NCBI RefSeq assembly: GCF_001429545.1
Contig: NZ_LMSP01000044.1
Span: forward strand, 71,050-135,049
Length of the DNA: 64,000 nucleotides
Direction: 5' to 3'
Source of the DNA: Paenibacillus sp. Soil787
Lineage (GTDB): Bacteria > Bacillota > Bacilli > Paenibacillales > NBRC-103111
Shown here: positions 27,188 to 35,837 of the stretch, piece after piece
Numbering within the stretch: the stretch's first letter is position 1
How the letters are laid out: each line of letters starts with the position of its first letter
Program-made: the position numbers and the translations under genes
Notes under the pieces: model-generated
Databases searched by the model: none
Seen by the model: only the letters and a program-made list of their open reading frames with translations
What the model was told of the DNA's origin: nothing

Positions 27188-28723
27188 ATGCCATTTCTTA
27201 AAAAGAGATTGAGCTTACAGAAAAGAATTGTTTTCGTCGTAACTGCTGTTACGGTGAGTATGCTCTCTACAATGTTGATCTTCGATACTATAAGTTTAAA
27301 TCAATCCATTCGAGAAGCCTATGTGAGTCAAATAAGCGGCATGACCATTGCCATCAATGGACGCTATGAAGAGTCTCGTTCCGTTACCGATGTGCAGCAA
27401 ATATTTGATTATATTCAATATAAAAATACGCGTGTTCTAGAGATGAAGTTATACGATAAAGAGGGCATTGTTCTCGCGGCTTCCAATCGTTCTGAAGTTG
27501 GTAATCAAATGCCTCTTTCTAGGGTAGTCGTTCCGAAGCAGGATCAAACCATTGTTGACCGTGTGCCTATGGCGGATACGGATAAACCGGTTGTCCGTCT
27601 AACGGCGCCTCTTCAGGAGGATGGACATGTCGTAGGTGCGGTTGAAGTTATTTTTGATTCTTCCGAGGAAGCCGCGCTGCTGTCAAAACGAACGAAACTT
27701 ATTCTGATTGTGGGCTTTAGTGTTGCAATTGTTATGTCAACATTGCTTTGGCTTATTTTGCGAAGAATTGTTATTCGTCCATTAAGTCGGCTTCGTGAAG
27801 CCGCGCTTATTGTGAAGCAAGGAGGAGACCTTCCTAAGCTGCAATTCAAAGCTTCTCCTGAAATTGCTGAGGTGTCTGAAGCTTTTAATGACATGGTTAA
27901 AAATTTGGATGAGCGCTACCATGAGCTTCAACAGGTGCTAAATACCCTGCAGGTTACACAGGACCACCTTGTCCAATCAGAAAAAATGGGAGCTTTGGGT
28001 AATCTGGTTGCCGGGGTTTCACACGAAATCAATACACCAATCGGGATTGGTGTAACAGCAATCAGTTATTTAGATCAAAAGACGAAGGAATTTAAGAGCC
28101 TGTATGAGACAGGTAAAATGAAAAAGTCTGACCTTGAGCAGTTTCTATCCATTACACAAGAGACGAATGCCATGGTGCAGACCAATTTGGAACGCGCTTC
28201 TTCCTTGGTGCGCAGTTTTAAACAAATTTCTGTTGATCAAAGTGTTGAAGTCAAGCGCTCGTTTCATTTGAAGGAGTATTTAGAGGGAATCATTTCAAGC
28301 TTGAAACCTACGCTCAAGAAAACAAGGCTACGAGTAGATGTTTATTGCGATAATGAGCTGATTCTTTACACTTACCCAGGTGCTTTATCACAAATTATTA
28401 CGAATTTAGTCATGAATTCTTTGAACCATGCCTATGCGATAGAGGAAGAAGGCAGTTTAACCATACGTGTTGAAGATCATCAAGACTATATTATCCTTGC
28501 CTATACCGATGACGGTAAAGGGATGACGACAGAAGTGCTAGATCAAATTTTTGATCCTTTCTTCACGACGAGCCGCGGCAAAGGCGGAACCGGGTTAGGG
28601 ATGAATATTGTTTATAATCTCGTTACTCAATCGTTGAATGGAACCATTGAAGGTTCAAGTACCTTAGGACAAGGAAGTTTATTTACCCTTACAATTCCGA
28701 AAGAGGAGGAAGCCTTACAATGA
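27188..28723 (+). CDS. Membrane sensor histidine kinase
   Basis: A 511-aa kinase. Membrane helix 1 is at residues 12-34, an external sensor domain covers about 35-165, helix 2 is LILIVGFSVAIVMSTLLWLIL, then HAMP, then a HisKA-like region with GVSHEINTPIG (His near residue 279). This HEINTP form and long dimerisation helix belong to the group paired with HD-GYP regulators. ATPase motifs are NLVMNSLNHA, DDGKGM and FTTSRGKGGTGLGM. Its stop overlaps the start of the regulator gene, a coupled pair. Confidence 0.92.
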   Translation: MPFLKKRLSLQKRIVFVVTAVTVSMLSTMLIFDTISLNQSIREAYVSQISGMTIAINGRYEESRSVTDVQQIFDYIQYKNTRVLEMKLYDKEGIVLAASNRSEVGNQMPLSRVVVPKQDQTIVDRVPMADTDKPVVRLTAPLQEDGHVVGAVEVIFDSSEEAALLSKRTKLILIVGFSVAIVMSTLLWLILRRIVIRPLSRLREAALIVKQGGDLPKLQFKASPEIAEVSEAFNDMVKNLDERYHELQQVLNTLQVTQDHLVQSEKMGALGNLVAGVSHEINTPIGIGVTAISYLDQKTKEFKSLYETGKMKKSDLEQFLSITQETNAMVQTNLERASSLVRSFKQISVDQSVEVKRSFHLKEYLEGIISSLKPTLKKTRLRVDVYCDNELILYTYPGALSQIITNLVMNSLNHAYAIEEEGSLTIRVEDHQDYIILAYTDDGKGMTTEVLDQIFDPFFTTSRGKGGTGLGMNIVYNLVTQSLNGTIEGSSTLGQGSLFTLTIPKEEEALQ

Positions 28724-30285
28724 CAATGCAAGATGGGTTATTCGAAGAGGATGAGCTTCTTTTCGCTGAGGAAGAAGAGAACGATTCACCTAAGGAAGTG
28801 ACGATCGAACAAGACCCTTGGGTCGTACTCATTGTTGACGATGAGAAACAAATCCATCAAGTGACTAAAATGGTTCTGCAAGACTTTGAATTTGATGGAA
28901 AGAAGCTGGAATTCCATAGTGCTTATTCGGCTTTAGAAGCCAAACAAATGTTAAAACAACAACCGAATGCCTCATTAGTCCTTTTGGATGTTGTCATGGA
29001 ACAAGATGATGCGGGGCTGCAAATTGTTAAGTACATACGCGAAGAATTGAATAATCAGGCGATACGCATTATTTTACGTACAGGTCAACCAGGCCAAGCA
29101 CCTGAACGCACGGTCATCATGGATTACGACATTAATGATTATAAAGAAAAGACAGAACTCACAACACAGAAGCTGTTCACCACAGTGGTTACGGCGCTGC
29201 GCTCCTATCGTGATATTAAAACAATTGAGAAAAGCAGATCTGGCTTGGAGGAGATTATAAAATCATCTGCTTCGCTATTCGAGCTGCAATCTATGAAGAA
29301 ATTTGCTTCCGGTGTTTTAACACAAATGACATCGATCGTTAATTTACATAAAAATGCGCTTCATTGCAGCTTTGCTGTTACCAAAGGTGTTGAAGATATT
29401 TATATCCTGGCAGCGAGCGGGGATTATGCATCCAATCAAGATGAACGAGCAAGGGATGTTGTTCCTGCAGATGTGCTTGAAGAGATTGAACTTGCCTTTC
29501 ATTCCAAAAAAAGCAGCTTCGCATCAGATCGCTTTGTGATTTATTTTCAAAGTAAGATGGGGATGGAAAATGTCATCTATATGAATGGATTCAAAGCACT
29601 CAGCGAGTGGGAACATTATTTAGTTGATATTTATTGTGCGAATGTTTCTGTGGCTTTCGAAAATATTTATTTAAATGAAGAACTGGAAAGCACTCAGCAA
29701 GAAATTATTTATACGATGGGTGAAATTACGGAAACGAGATCCAAGGAAACGGGACACCATGTGAAAAGAGTCGCCGAATACTCCCGTTTACTGGCCATTA
29801 AGTATGGATTATCCGAGCAGGAAGCAGAAGTCATTCGCTTGGCTTCGCCGATGCATGATGTTGGTAAGGTTGGCATACCTGATGCCATTTTAAATAAGCC
29901 TGGATCGCTCACGAGTGAAGAATTCGATATTATGAAAACTCATTCTAATCTGGGTTATGAAATGCTCAAGCATTCGAACAAGCAAGTCTTGAATGCCGCA
30001 GCTATCATCGCGCAGCAGCATCATGAGCGTTATGATGGAACTGGATATCCCCAAGGACTTCGCGGCGATGAGATTCATCTCTATGGTCGTATAACCGCTT
30101 TAGCCGATGTCTTTGACGCTCTGTGCAGTGATCGTGTTTATAAAAAGGCTTGGGAGCTTGATCGTGTTTTGGAATTACTCAAAACGGAAAGTGGACGTCA
30201 TTTCGATCCAGTGATTGTAGATCTCTTCATAAAGCATTTGGATGAGTTCCTGGTCATCAAAGAGTTTTACAAGGAGCAGCGTTAA
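28720..30285 (+). CDS. Response regulator with DUF3369 and HD-GYP phosphodiesterase
   Basis: A 521-aa regulator. Residues 38-165 are a receiver domain with the phospho-acceptor in LVLLDVVM (Asp near residue 90). Residues 190-330 fit DUF3369, a GAF-related linker. The C-terminal HD-GYP domain has MHDVGKVGIPDAILNKPG (HD at 379-380), QQHHERYDGTGYP and ALADVFDAL, all metal-site and GYP residues intact. Such proteins hydrolyse cyclic di-GMP (sometimes cGAMP). With the adjacent kinase this is a complete pathway linking an external signal, perhaps through the lipoprotein, to cyclic-dinucleotide breakdown. Confidence 0.92.
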   Translation: MTMQDGLFEEDELLFAEEEENDSPKEVTIEQDPWVVLIVDDEKQIHQVTKMVLQDFEFDGKKLEFHSAYSALEAKQMLKQQPNASLVLLDVVMEQDDAGLQIVKYIREELNNQAIRIILRTGQPGQAPERTVIMDYDINDYKEKTELTTQKLFTTVVTALRSYRDIKTIEKSRSGLEEIIKSSASLFELQSMKKFASGVLTQMTSIVNLHKNALHCSFAVTKGVEDIYILAASGDYASNQDERARDVVPADVLEEIELAFHSKKSSFASDRFVIYFQSKMGMENVIYMNGFKALSEWEHYLVDIYCANVSVAFENIYLNEELESTQQEIIYTMGEITETRSKETGHHVKRVAEYSRLLAIKYGLSEQEAEVIRLASPMHDVGKVGIPDAILNKPGSLTSEEFDIMKTHSNLGYEMLKHSNKQVLNAAAIIAQQHHERYDGTGYPQGLRGDEIHLYGRITALADVFDALCSDRVYKKAWELDRVLELLKTESGRHFDPVIVDLFIKHLDEFLVIKEFYKEQR

Positions 30286-30506
30286 GGACATTTGTGGATT
30301 TGGATAACAGGTGTCTGCGCCGCCTTCCGTAAAATTCGCCAAAAACGCGGATTATCTGGGGTAATTCCTGAATCCGTCTAATAAAGTGGTATGAAATCTG
30401 CTTCTTTGTCTCTTTTACGGAGATGGAGGAGCATTTCTTTTAATTGACATTTCCTGTATGCTAGAAAAGGGCTGGAGACAGAGAGAAAGAGAAAGAAGGT
30501 GTGACC

Positions 30507-31358
30507 ATGGAAGGAATTGGACTCGTACTGGAAGGCGGAGGTATGCGAGGCGTATACACCGCAGGAGTCTTGGAATACTTTATGGAACAAGATTTATATT
30601 TTCCTTATGTGGTTGGTGTATCCGCTGGTGCATGCAACGCAGTTTCGTATATTTCCAAACAACCCGGGCGTAATAAAAAAGTAACAATTGGTTATATTAG
30701 GGATCACCGATATTTAAGCTATCGCAATTTATTCCGTCATAAAAGCATTTTTGGGATGGATTTCATATTTAACGAGTTGCCAAATAAGTTGGTACCATTT
30801 GATTACGATGCCTTCTATAACTCGCCGCAGCAGTTCGCTATTGGTACAACCGATGCGCATACAGGCGAACCCATTTATTATACGAAGCATCAACTCATGC
30901 AGCAAACGATGCCGATTGTTCAAGCTTCAAGCTCATTGCCTTTTGTAGCGACACCCATTCTTTATGAAGGCCGGACCTTGTTTGACGGTGGCTTAGTGGA
31001 TCCGATTCCTGTGAAGAAGTCCCTTGCTGACGGGAACAAAAAGCATGTCATCGTACTGACCAAAGAACAAGGGTATCGGAAGACCCCATTTAAACAGCGG
31101 TGGCTAGCTAAAAGCTTTTATCCAGCTTATAACGGCCTTGTAAATGTACTTGTCAATCGAAGTGAAATTTATAATGGCACCTTAGAAACCATTGAACGAA
31201 TGGAAGCAGATGGAAGTGCGATCATAATACGACCTTCGTCCAAAGTAGTAGTCGGCCGTATGGAAAAGGATCCTAAGAAACTAGAAGCACTGCACGAGCT
31301 TGGGTATCAGGATGCGAAACGAATGGGATCACAGATGAAAGAATGGTTACTTAGTTGA
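30507..31358 (+). CDS. Patatin-like phospholipase
   Basis: Serine lipid acyl hydrolase of 283 aa. The oxyanion loop LEGGGMRGVYTAGV is near the N-terminus, the nucleophile elbow is GVSAGACN, and the catalytic Asp is in FDGGLVDPIP. The ATG at 30507 follows GAAGGTG, better than the in-frame GTG at 30501. It is cytoplasmic (no signal). RssA/YlbK-type proteins have this size. The VOC gene follows 18 bp later. Confidence 0.9.
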   Translation: MEGIGLVLEGGGMRGVYTAGVLEYFMEQDLYFPYVVGVSAGACNAVSYISKQPGRNKKVTIGYIRDHRYLSYRNLFRHKSIFGMDFIFNELPNKLVPFDYDAFYNSPQQFAIGTTDAHTGEPIYYTKHQLMQQTMPIVQASSSLPFVATPILYEGRTLFDGGLVDPIPVKKSLADGNKKHVIVLTKEQGYRKTPFKQRWLAKSFYPAYNGLVNVLVNRSEIYNGTLETIERMEADGSAIIIRPSSKVVVGRMEKDPKKLEALHELGYQDAKRMGSQMKEWLLS

Positions 31359-31376
31359 CCGTAAGGAGCTGTGTAC

Positions 31377-31787
31377 TTGGAAAAATCAAATCAAAAAATT
31401 ACTACGTTTTTAATGTTTTCCGGCCAAGCTGAGGAAGCCATGAATTTCTATACTTCTTTATTTGACCATTCCGAGATATTGACCATAAAACGCTATGGAC
31501 CAGGCGAAGTAGGCCCGGAGGGAAGTGTTCTGCACGCCACGTTTTCACTTCATGGACAGGTTTTTATGTGCATAGATAGCTATGTAAAGCACGATTTCAC
31601 TTTTACACCTGCGATTTCTTTGTATGTCACTTGTGATAGTGAAGAGGAAATTGAACGCGTTTATGAGAAGTTAGCGCAAGACGGCAAGGTGTTCATGCCA
31701 TTAGCGGCCTACCCATTTAGTGAAAAGTTTGGTTGGGTTGGTGATCGTTTTGGCGTTACATGGCAATTGACTCTTGTGAAAAACTAG
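31377..31787 (+). CDS. PhnB-like VOC-fold protein
   Basis: A 136-aa protein of the vicinal-oxygen-chelate fold, PhnB/YjdN type, with the typical start TFLMFSGQAEEAMNFYTSLF, middle GPEGSVLHATFSL and end FGWVGDRFGVTWQL. The TTG at 31377 is 8 nt from AAGGAG and preferred over the GTG at 31371. No substrate is known for this group. A second PhnB-like gene lies at 57773. Confidence 0.8.
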   Translation: MEKSNQKITTFLMFSGQAEEAMNFYTSLFDHSEILTIKRYGPGEVGPEGSVLHATFSLHGQVFMCIDSYVKHDFTFTPAISLYVTCDSEEEIERVYEKLAQDGKVFMPLAAYPFSEKFGWVGDRFGVTWQLTLVKN

Positions 31788-31812
31788 ACAGGGATGTAGT
31801 TATCATTTTTGT

Positions 31813-31841
31813 TTGCAATAAATACGATCATGAGGTATGGT
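31813..31841 (+). promoter_or_regulatory. Promoter of the thiamine operon
   Basis: TTGCAA (31813-31818), 17-bp spacer, TATGGT (31836-31841), followed about 20 bp later by the TPP riboswitch. Confidence 0.5.
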
Positions 31842-31855
31842 ATAAACAAACCAAT

Positions 31856-31955
31856 AAGAACCCACGGGAGCTTGAGAAGTCAGGCTGAGATTGTGACCGT
31901 CATTGTCACTCACCGTTAATCTGATCTGGGTAATGCCAGCGTAGAGAACTTACAT
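31856..31955 (+). ncRNA. TPP riboswitch (THI element)
   Basis: The sequence follows the THI-box consensus: ACGGGAGC opens P2, GGCTGAGA is the pyrimidine-binding loop, and CTGATCTGGGTAATGCCAGC then GTAGAGAA is the conserved pyrophosphate-sensor arm. A hairpin and T run at 32007-32030 can act as the expression platform, ending transcription when thiamine pyrophosphate is bound. It controls the five-gene operon starting at 32070. Confidence 0.95.
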
Positions 31956-32003
31956 AAATGCACGTTCGTTCTGTTTCGAATGGGTTTATCATTTTCTACT
32001 CAT

Positions 32004-32033
32004 GGCGCTCCCGGATAACGGGGGCTTTTTCTT
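32004..32033 (+). terminator. Riboswitch-controlled terminator
   Basis: GCTCCC pairs with GGGGGC (32007-32012 with 32020-32025), 7-nt loop, followed by TTTTT. It lies between the TPP aptamer and the first start codon. Confidence 0.75.
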
Positions 32034-32069
32034 GTGGTTAAATAGAGATGTGGAGAGGGGAAACAAAGA

Positions 32070-33083
32070 ATGAAATGGAAGAAAATTGCACCACTTATGC
32101 TAGTTAGCTTAACCGTAGCCTTGGCTGGATGCGGCAATAAGATGGCTGAACAGCCGGCAAAACAAACGGCCAAGCCGTTAACGAACGTGAAGGTCGTTCT
32201 AGACTGGACGCCAAATACGAACCATACGGGGTTATACGTCGCAAAGGATCAAGGCTTTTTTGAAAAAGAGGGTCTGAATGTTGAAATTATTGCTCCTGGC
32301 GAAGGCGGAGCCGATGCGATGGTTGCTTCGGGGGCTGCGGAGTTCGGTGTCAGTTATCAAGAAAGCATTACACAAGGACGAATTCAAGGTGTACCGTTGG
32401 TTTCCATTGCTGCGGTGATTCAGCATAACACATCCGGTTTTGCATCGCCGGTAGCGAAGAACATCAAGTCGCCTAAGGATTTCGAGGGGAAGACGTATGG
32501 CGGTTGGGGTGCTCCGTCAGAAAGTGCAATGATCGACTCGCTTATGCAATCCGAGAAAGCGGATCCGAGCAAAGTGAAGATCGTGAACATCGGTGATGCC
32601 GATTATTTCACAGCTGTGAAACGGGATATTGATTTCGCATGGATTTACTATGCTTGGACAGGTGTAGATGCCGAGCTGCGCGGCGAGCCGATGAACATGA
32701 TTTATTTGAACAAATATTCGGATAAACTGGATTACTATACACCGGTTCTTGCGACGAGTGAGAAAATGATCAAAGAAAAGCCTGAGCTCGTTAAAGCCTT
32801 CATGGCCGCTGCATCGAAAGGATATCAATTTGCGATCAGCAAGCCTGAGGATGCTGCTAATATTTTGATCAAAGCGGTGCCTGACCTAGATAAAAAACTT
32901 GTGCTTGCCAGTCAAAAATGGCTCAGCCCGCGTTATCAAGATGATGCTGCTCGTTGGGGCGAACAAAAAAAATCCGTATGGGAAAATTATGCGAGCTGGA
33001 TGCTAGATCATAAGCTGCTCGAGAAAAATATCGATGCAGACGCTGCATTCACGAACAAATTCTTACCGGAAAGCTCAAAATAA
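32070..33083 (+). CDS. thiY: Thiamine-precursor ABC transporter, substrate-binding lipoprotein (ThiY-like)
   Basis: Extracellular binding protein of 337 aa. The lipobox LAGCG anchors it at Cys 21. VVLDWTPNTNHTGLYVAKD is the NMT1/THI5-like motif of binding proteins for hydroxymethyl- or formylamino-pyrimidine; QGFFEKEGL and SYQESITQGR follow as in the family. TPP control supports uptake of a thiamine precursor. The gene follows GGAGAGGGG. The exact ligand (HMP, FAMP or related) is not fixed by sequence. Confidence 0.88.
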   Translation: MKWKKIAPLMLVSLTVALAGCGNKMAEQPAKQTAKPLTNVKVVLDWTPNTNHTGLYVAKDQGFFEKEGLNVEIIAPGEGGADAMVASGAAEFGVSYQESITQGRIQGVPLVSIAAVIQHNTSGFASPVAKNIKSPKDFEGKTYGGWGAPSESAMIDSLMQSEKADPSKVKIVNIGDADYFTAVKRDIDFAWIYYAWTGVDAELRGEPMNMIYLNKYSDKLDYYTPVLATSEKMIKEKPELVKAFMAAASKGYQFAISKPEDAANILIKAVPDLDKKLVLASQKWLSPRYQDDAARWGEQKKSVWENYASWMLDHKLLEKNIDADAAFTNKFLPESSK

Positions 33084-33110
33084 CACGATTTGTTGGAGGA
33101 GGCACTTATA

Positions 33111-33401
33111 GTGGCTAACGCACTTGTTAGTATTCAAATCATTCCGAAAACGAAAAACAATGAAGATGTCATCCCCTATGTAGACCGTGCAATTGAAGTC
33201 ATTGCCAAGTCTGGCGTGAAGTATTTCGTATCTCCGCTGGAGACGACGATGGAAGGGGAGCTCGATCAACTTCTGGCTATCATTCAAGACATGAATGCGG
33301 CGATGATTGAGATGGGCAGCCCTAACGTAATTTCGCAGGTGAAAATATACTTCAACCCGTCGGGTGCTTCTATGGACAAGCTGACGGAGAAATACAGATA
33401 A
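33111..33401 (+). CDS. MTH1187/YkoF-type thiamine-binding protein
   Basis: A 96-aa ferredoxin-like protein of the MTH1187 (UPF0045) group: VSIQIIPKT at the start, then VIAKSGVKYFVSPLETTMEG. Related proteins bind thiamine or HMP inside the cell. The GTG at 33111 follows GGAGGAGG. Its stop overlaps the permease start (TAATG), so it is fully embedded in the transport operon. Confidence 0.85.
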   Translation: MANALVSIQIIPKTKNNEDVIPYVDRAIEVIAKSGVKYFVSPLETTMEGELDQLLAIIQDMNAAMIEMGSPNVISQVKIYFNPSGASMDKLTEKYR

Positions 33402-34168
33402 TGAAACAGCATCGCTGGTTCAAAGCGGGGTGGCCACCAATTGTTGTGGTCATCCTTCTGCTGCTTTTATGGCAGCTTGCCGTGACTTGGGGAGGTACAG
33501 CAAGCTGGCTGCTTCCTAGTCCGCTCAAAATATGGAAAGACGGCACTACGGATATGCCAAGAGTATGGATGCATACATTCGCCACTCTGCGTTTGATGTT
33601 GATAGGGTTTGGTGCTGGTGTAACAGGCGGCGTGATTGTTGCTAGCTGCTTACATCGGGTGCCCGCGTTAAAAGCTGGCTTTTACCCGCTACTTATTTTA
33701 TCTCAAAATGTCCCGACCATTGCACTGGGGCCGCTGCTTATCATATTATTTGGTTTTGGCATTTTACCTAAAATTCTCTTAATCTCACTTGTTTGTTTCT
33801 TTCCTGTAACGATGTCCACCTTGGACGGCTTCATGCAAACGGACCGCAGTATGTACAACTATATGCAGATGATCGGCGCCAGCAGACGGCAAATCTTTTA
33901 TAAATTAGAACTGCCGCATGCTTTGCCATTTCTCTTCACAGGTCTCAAAATATCGGCTACATACAGTGTGATGGGGGCCGTGATTGCCGAATGGCTCGGT
34001 GGAGGCGTTGGACTGGGCTATTATATGATTTTGCAAAAATCGGCGTTCCGCGCGGATCGCGAGTTTGTCGCTATTCTGATGATTGTCACGCTCAGCTTAC
34101 TCTTTTTCTGGCTCATCGCAGGGATTGAGAAGCTCGTCATTCGATGGAACGTGAAACGGTCATCTTAA
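33401..34168 (+). CDS. thiX: Thiamine-precursor ABC transporter, permease
   Basis: Membrane subunit of 255 aa with about six helices. The cytoplasmic EAA loop reads MIGASRRQIFYKLELPHALP, which contacts the ATPase. Related to the nitrate/taurine/ThiX permease group. Starts on the stop of the previous gene. Confidence 0.88.
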   Translation: MKQHRWFKAGWPPIVVVILLLLLWQLAVTWGGTASWLLPSPLKIWKDGTTDMPRVWMHTFATLRLMLIGFGAGVTGGVIVASCLHRVPALKAGFYPLLILSQNVPTIALGPLLIILFGFGILPKILLISLVCFFPVTMSTLDGFMQTDRSMYNYMQMIGASRRQIFYKLELPHALPFLFTGLKISATYSVMGAVIAEWLGGGVGLGYYMILQKSAFRADREFVAILMIVTLSLLFFWLIAGIEKLVIRWNVKRSS

Positions 34169-34186
34169 GAAAGGGGAGATGCGTTC

Positions 34187-34963
34187 ATGAGTAAATTAGA
34201 ACTTAGAGGCATTCATCAAACGTTCCCTGGCAAAAAACAGCATATATCCGTGCTTGCGGGTATTTCATTACATGTGAAAGAAGGGGAGTTCGTTTCACTT
34301 ATCGGCCCCTCAGGCAGCGGAAAGAGCACCCTTTTTCACATTATTGGCGGCCTAGTGAAGCCTTCTTCAGGGGAGGTATGGCTGGATGGCGTGAATGTGA
34401 CCGGCTCTAAGGGCCTAATCTCTTACATGCCGCAGCAGCCTGCCTTGTTCCCATGGCGTTCTATTGAGTCCAACGCAGCACTTGCTCAGGAAGTTGCAGG
34501 AGAAACGCGAACAGATGCGTTAGCCAAAGCGAGGGAGTGGCTGCCCAAGGTTGGATTAGGCGGCTATGAGCAAGAACTTCCGCATGTGCTTTCAGGTGGG
34601 ATGCAGCAGCGTGTCTCTTTTCTGAGAGCATTGCTTAGTCCGCAGGAACTCATGTGTCTGGACGAGCCGTTCGGTTCATTAGACGCACTTACCCGGCAAG
34701 ACATGCAGGCGTGGCTGCTTAATATATGGGAACAGAATAAGCGCTCCATTCTCTTTGTGACGCATAGCATTGAAGAAGCGCTGTTTCTATCCGATCGTAT
34801 ATATGTACTCTCTAACAAACCTGCAAAGATCATAGAAGAGTTGGTTATTCCGTTTGCAAGGCCGCGCCAAGAATCCGTTATGCTTGACCCGAAATTTCAA
34901 GAGCTTCGACAGTTTATTCAGGGGCTTTTGCGTCAGGAGATTACATATGATAAAAGCCATTGA
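34187..34963 (+). CDS. thiZ: Thiamine-precursor ABC transporter, ATP-binding protein
   Basis: ATPase of 258 aa with Walker A GPSGSGKST, the Q loop in MPQQPALFPW, signature LSGGMQQRVS, Walker B LMCLDEPFG and switch His in VTHSIEEA. The ATG follows AAAGGGGAG. Its last 17 bases overlap the start of the hydrolase gene. Confidence 0.9.
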   Translation: MSKLELRGIHQTFPGKKQHISVLAGISLHVKEGEFVSLIGPSGSGKSTLFHIIGGLVKPSSGEVWLDGVNVTGSKGLISYMPQQPALFPWRSIESNAALAQEVAGETRTDALAKAREWLPKVGLGGYEQELPHVLSGGMQQRVSFLRALLSPQELMCLDEPFGSLDALTRQDMQAWLLNIWEQNKRSILFVTHSIEEALFLSDRIYVLSNKPAKIIEELVIPFARPRQESVMLDPKFQELRQFIQGLLRQEITYDKSH

Positions 34964-35753
34964 TGCTCATATACATCTTGATATGTACACGGAAACAGAT
35001 GCAATGACTCTGTTAGCAGAATTACCAGAGTGCCACATCGAGGGGCTGATAGCAGTGTCGAGACATCTAGACTCTTGTAAGTCAACGGAGCGGCTGCTGA
35101 AGCAAGCCCCAGAGCAAGTTTTTGCCGCGTATGGATACCATCCTGAACAAGAACTGCCTACGGAAAATCAGTTGAATGATTTAATCGAATGGATTCGAGA
35201 GCGTTCGACTACGATGATCGCTGTTGGTGAAATTGGTTTGCCCTATTATATGAGGCTTGAGGCTGAAAAAGAGGGACGTGTTTTTGAATTAGCGCCTTAC
35301 ATTGAACTGCTTGAGAGCTTCTTGAAGCTGGCGGTGTCTTTGGATAAACCGGTCGTCTTGCACGCTGTGTATGAAGATGCTGACATTGTGTGCGACTTAC
35401 TCGAGGAGCATGGTATAAAGAAGGCGCATTTTCACTGGTTCAAAGGGTCATATTCAACAGTGGAACGAATGATTCAATCTGGTTACTTTATCTCCATAAC
35501 ACCGGATGTTCTATATGAAGAGGAAATTCGTACCCTTGTTCGCGATTATCCAATTGCGCTGTTAATGGTCGAAACGGATGGCCCATGGCCGTTCGAGGGC
35601 CCCTTCGAGGGGCAGCAGACGCATCCGCGCATGATTCATGCTGTCATTGAACAGATAGCCCTTCTAAAAGGACTGCCAGTGGAAGAAGCGGCACATACAC
35701 TTTTAAATAATACCAAACAATTCTACCGTATTCCTTCGTCTCACTTCTTTTAA
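34947..35753 (+). CDS. TatD-family metal-dependent hydrolase in the thiamine operon
   Basis: A 268-aa TIM-barrel hydrolase. IDAHIHLDMY is the HxH metal motif, then GYHPEQE, GEIGLPYY (bridging Glu), VVLHAVYED, HWFKGS and ETDGPWPF (catalytic Asp), matching the order in TatD proteins. The ATG at 34947 follows CAGGAG inside the end of thiZ, so it is coupled to the transporter. In other bacilli thiXYZ is linked to salvage enzymes such as TenA and YlmB; this protein may process the imported precursor, which is inference. DNase activity, as reported for TatD, is the alternative. Confidence 0.82.
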   Translation: MIKAIDAHIHLDMYTETDAMTLLAELPECHIEGLIAVSRHLDSCKSTERLLKQAPEQVFAAYGYHPEQELPTENQLNDLIEWIRERSTTMIAVGEIGLPYYMRLEAEKEGRVFELAPYIELLESFLKLAVSLDKPVVLHAVYEDADIVCDLLEEHGIKKAHFHWFKGSYSTVERMIQSGYFISITPDVLYEEEIRTLVRDYPIALLMVETDGPWPFEGPFEGQQTHPRMIHAVIEQIALLKGLPVEEAAHTLLNNTKQFYRIPSSHFF

Positions 35754-35764
35754 TTAAATCTAAC

Positions 35765-35811
35765 TGGACATCTGTTCGTATAGGTTTTATAATAATATAG
35801 AACACATGTTC
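35765..35811 (+). promoter_or_regulatory. tag promoter flanked by two LexA (SOS) boxes
   Basis: TGGACA (35765-35770) and perfect TATAAT (35788-35793) are 17 bp apart. GAACACATGTTC (35800-35811) is an exact match to the Bacillus LexA box GAACNNNNGTTC and lies just downstream of the -10; GGACATCTGTTC (35766-35777) has one mismatch and covers the -35. Confidence 0.75.
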
Positions 35812-35837
35812 GATTTATGGATAAGGTGAGTGTTGAA

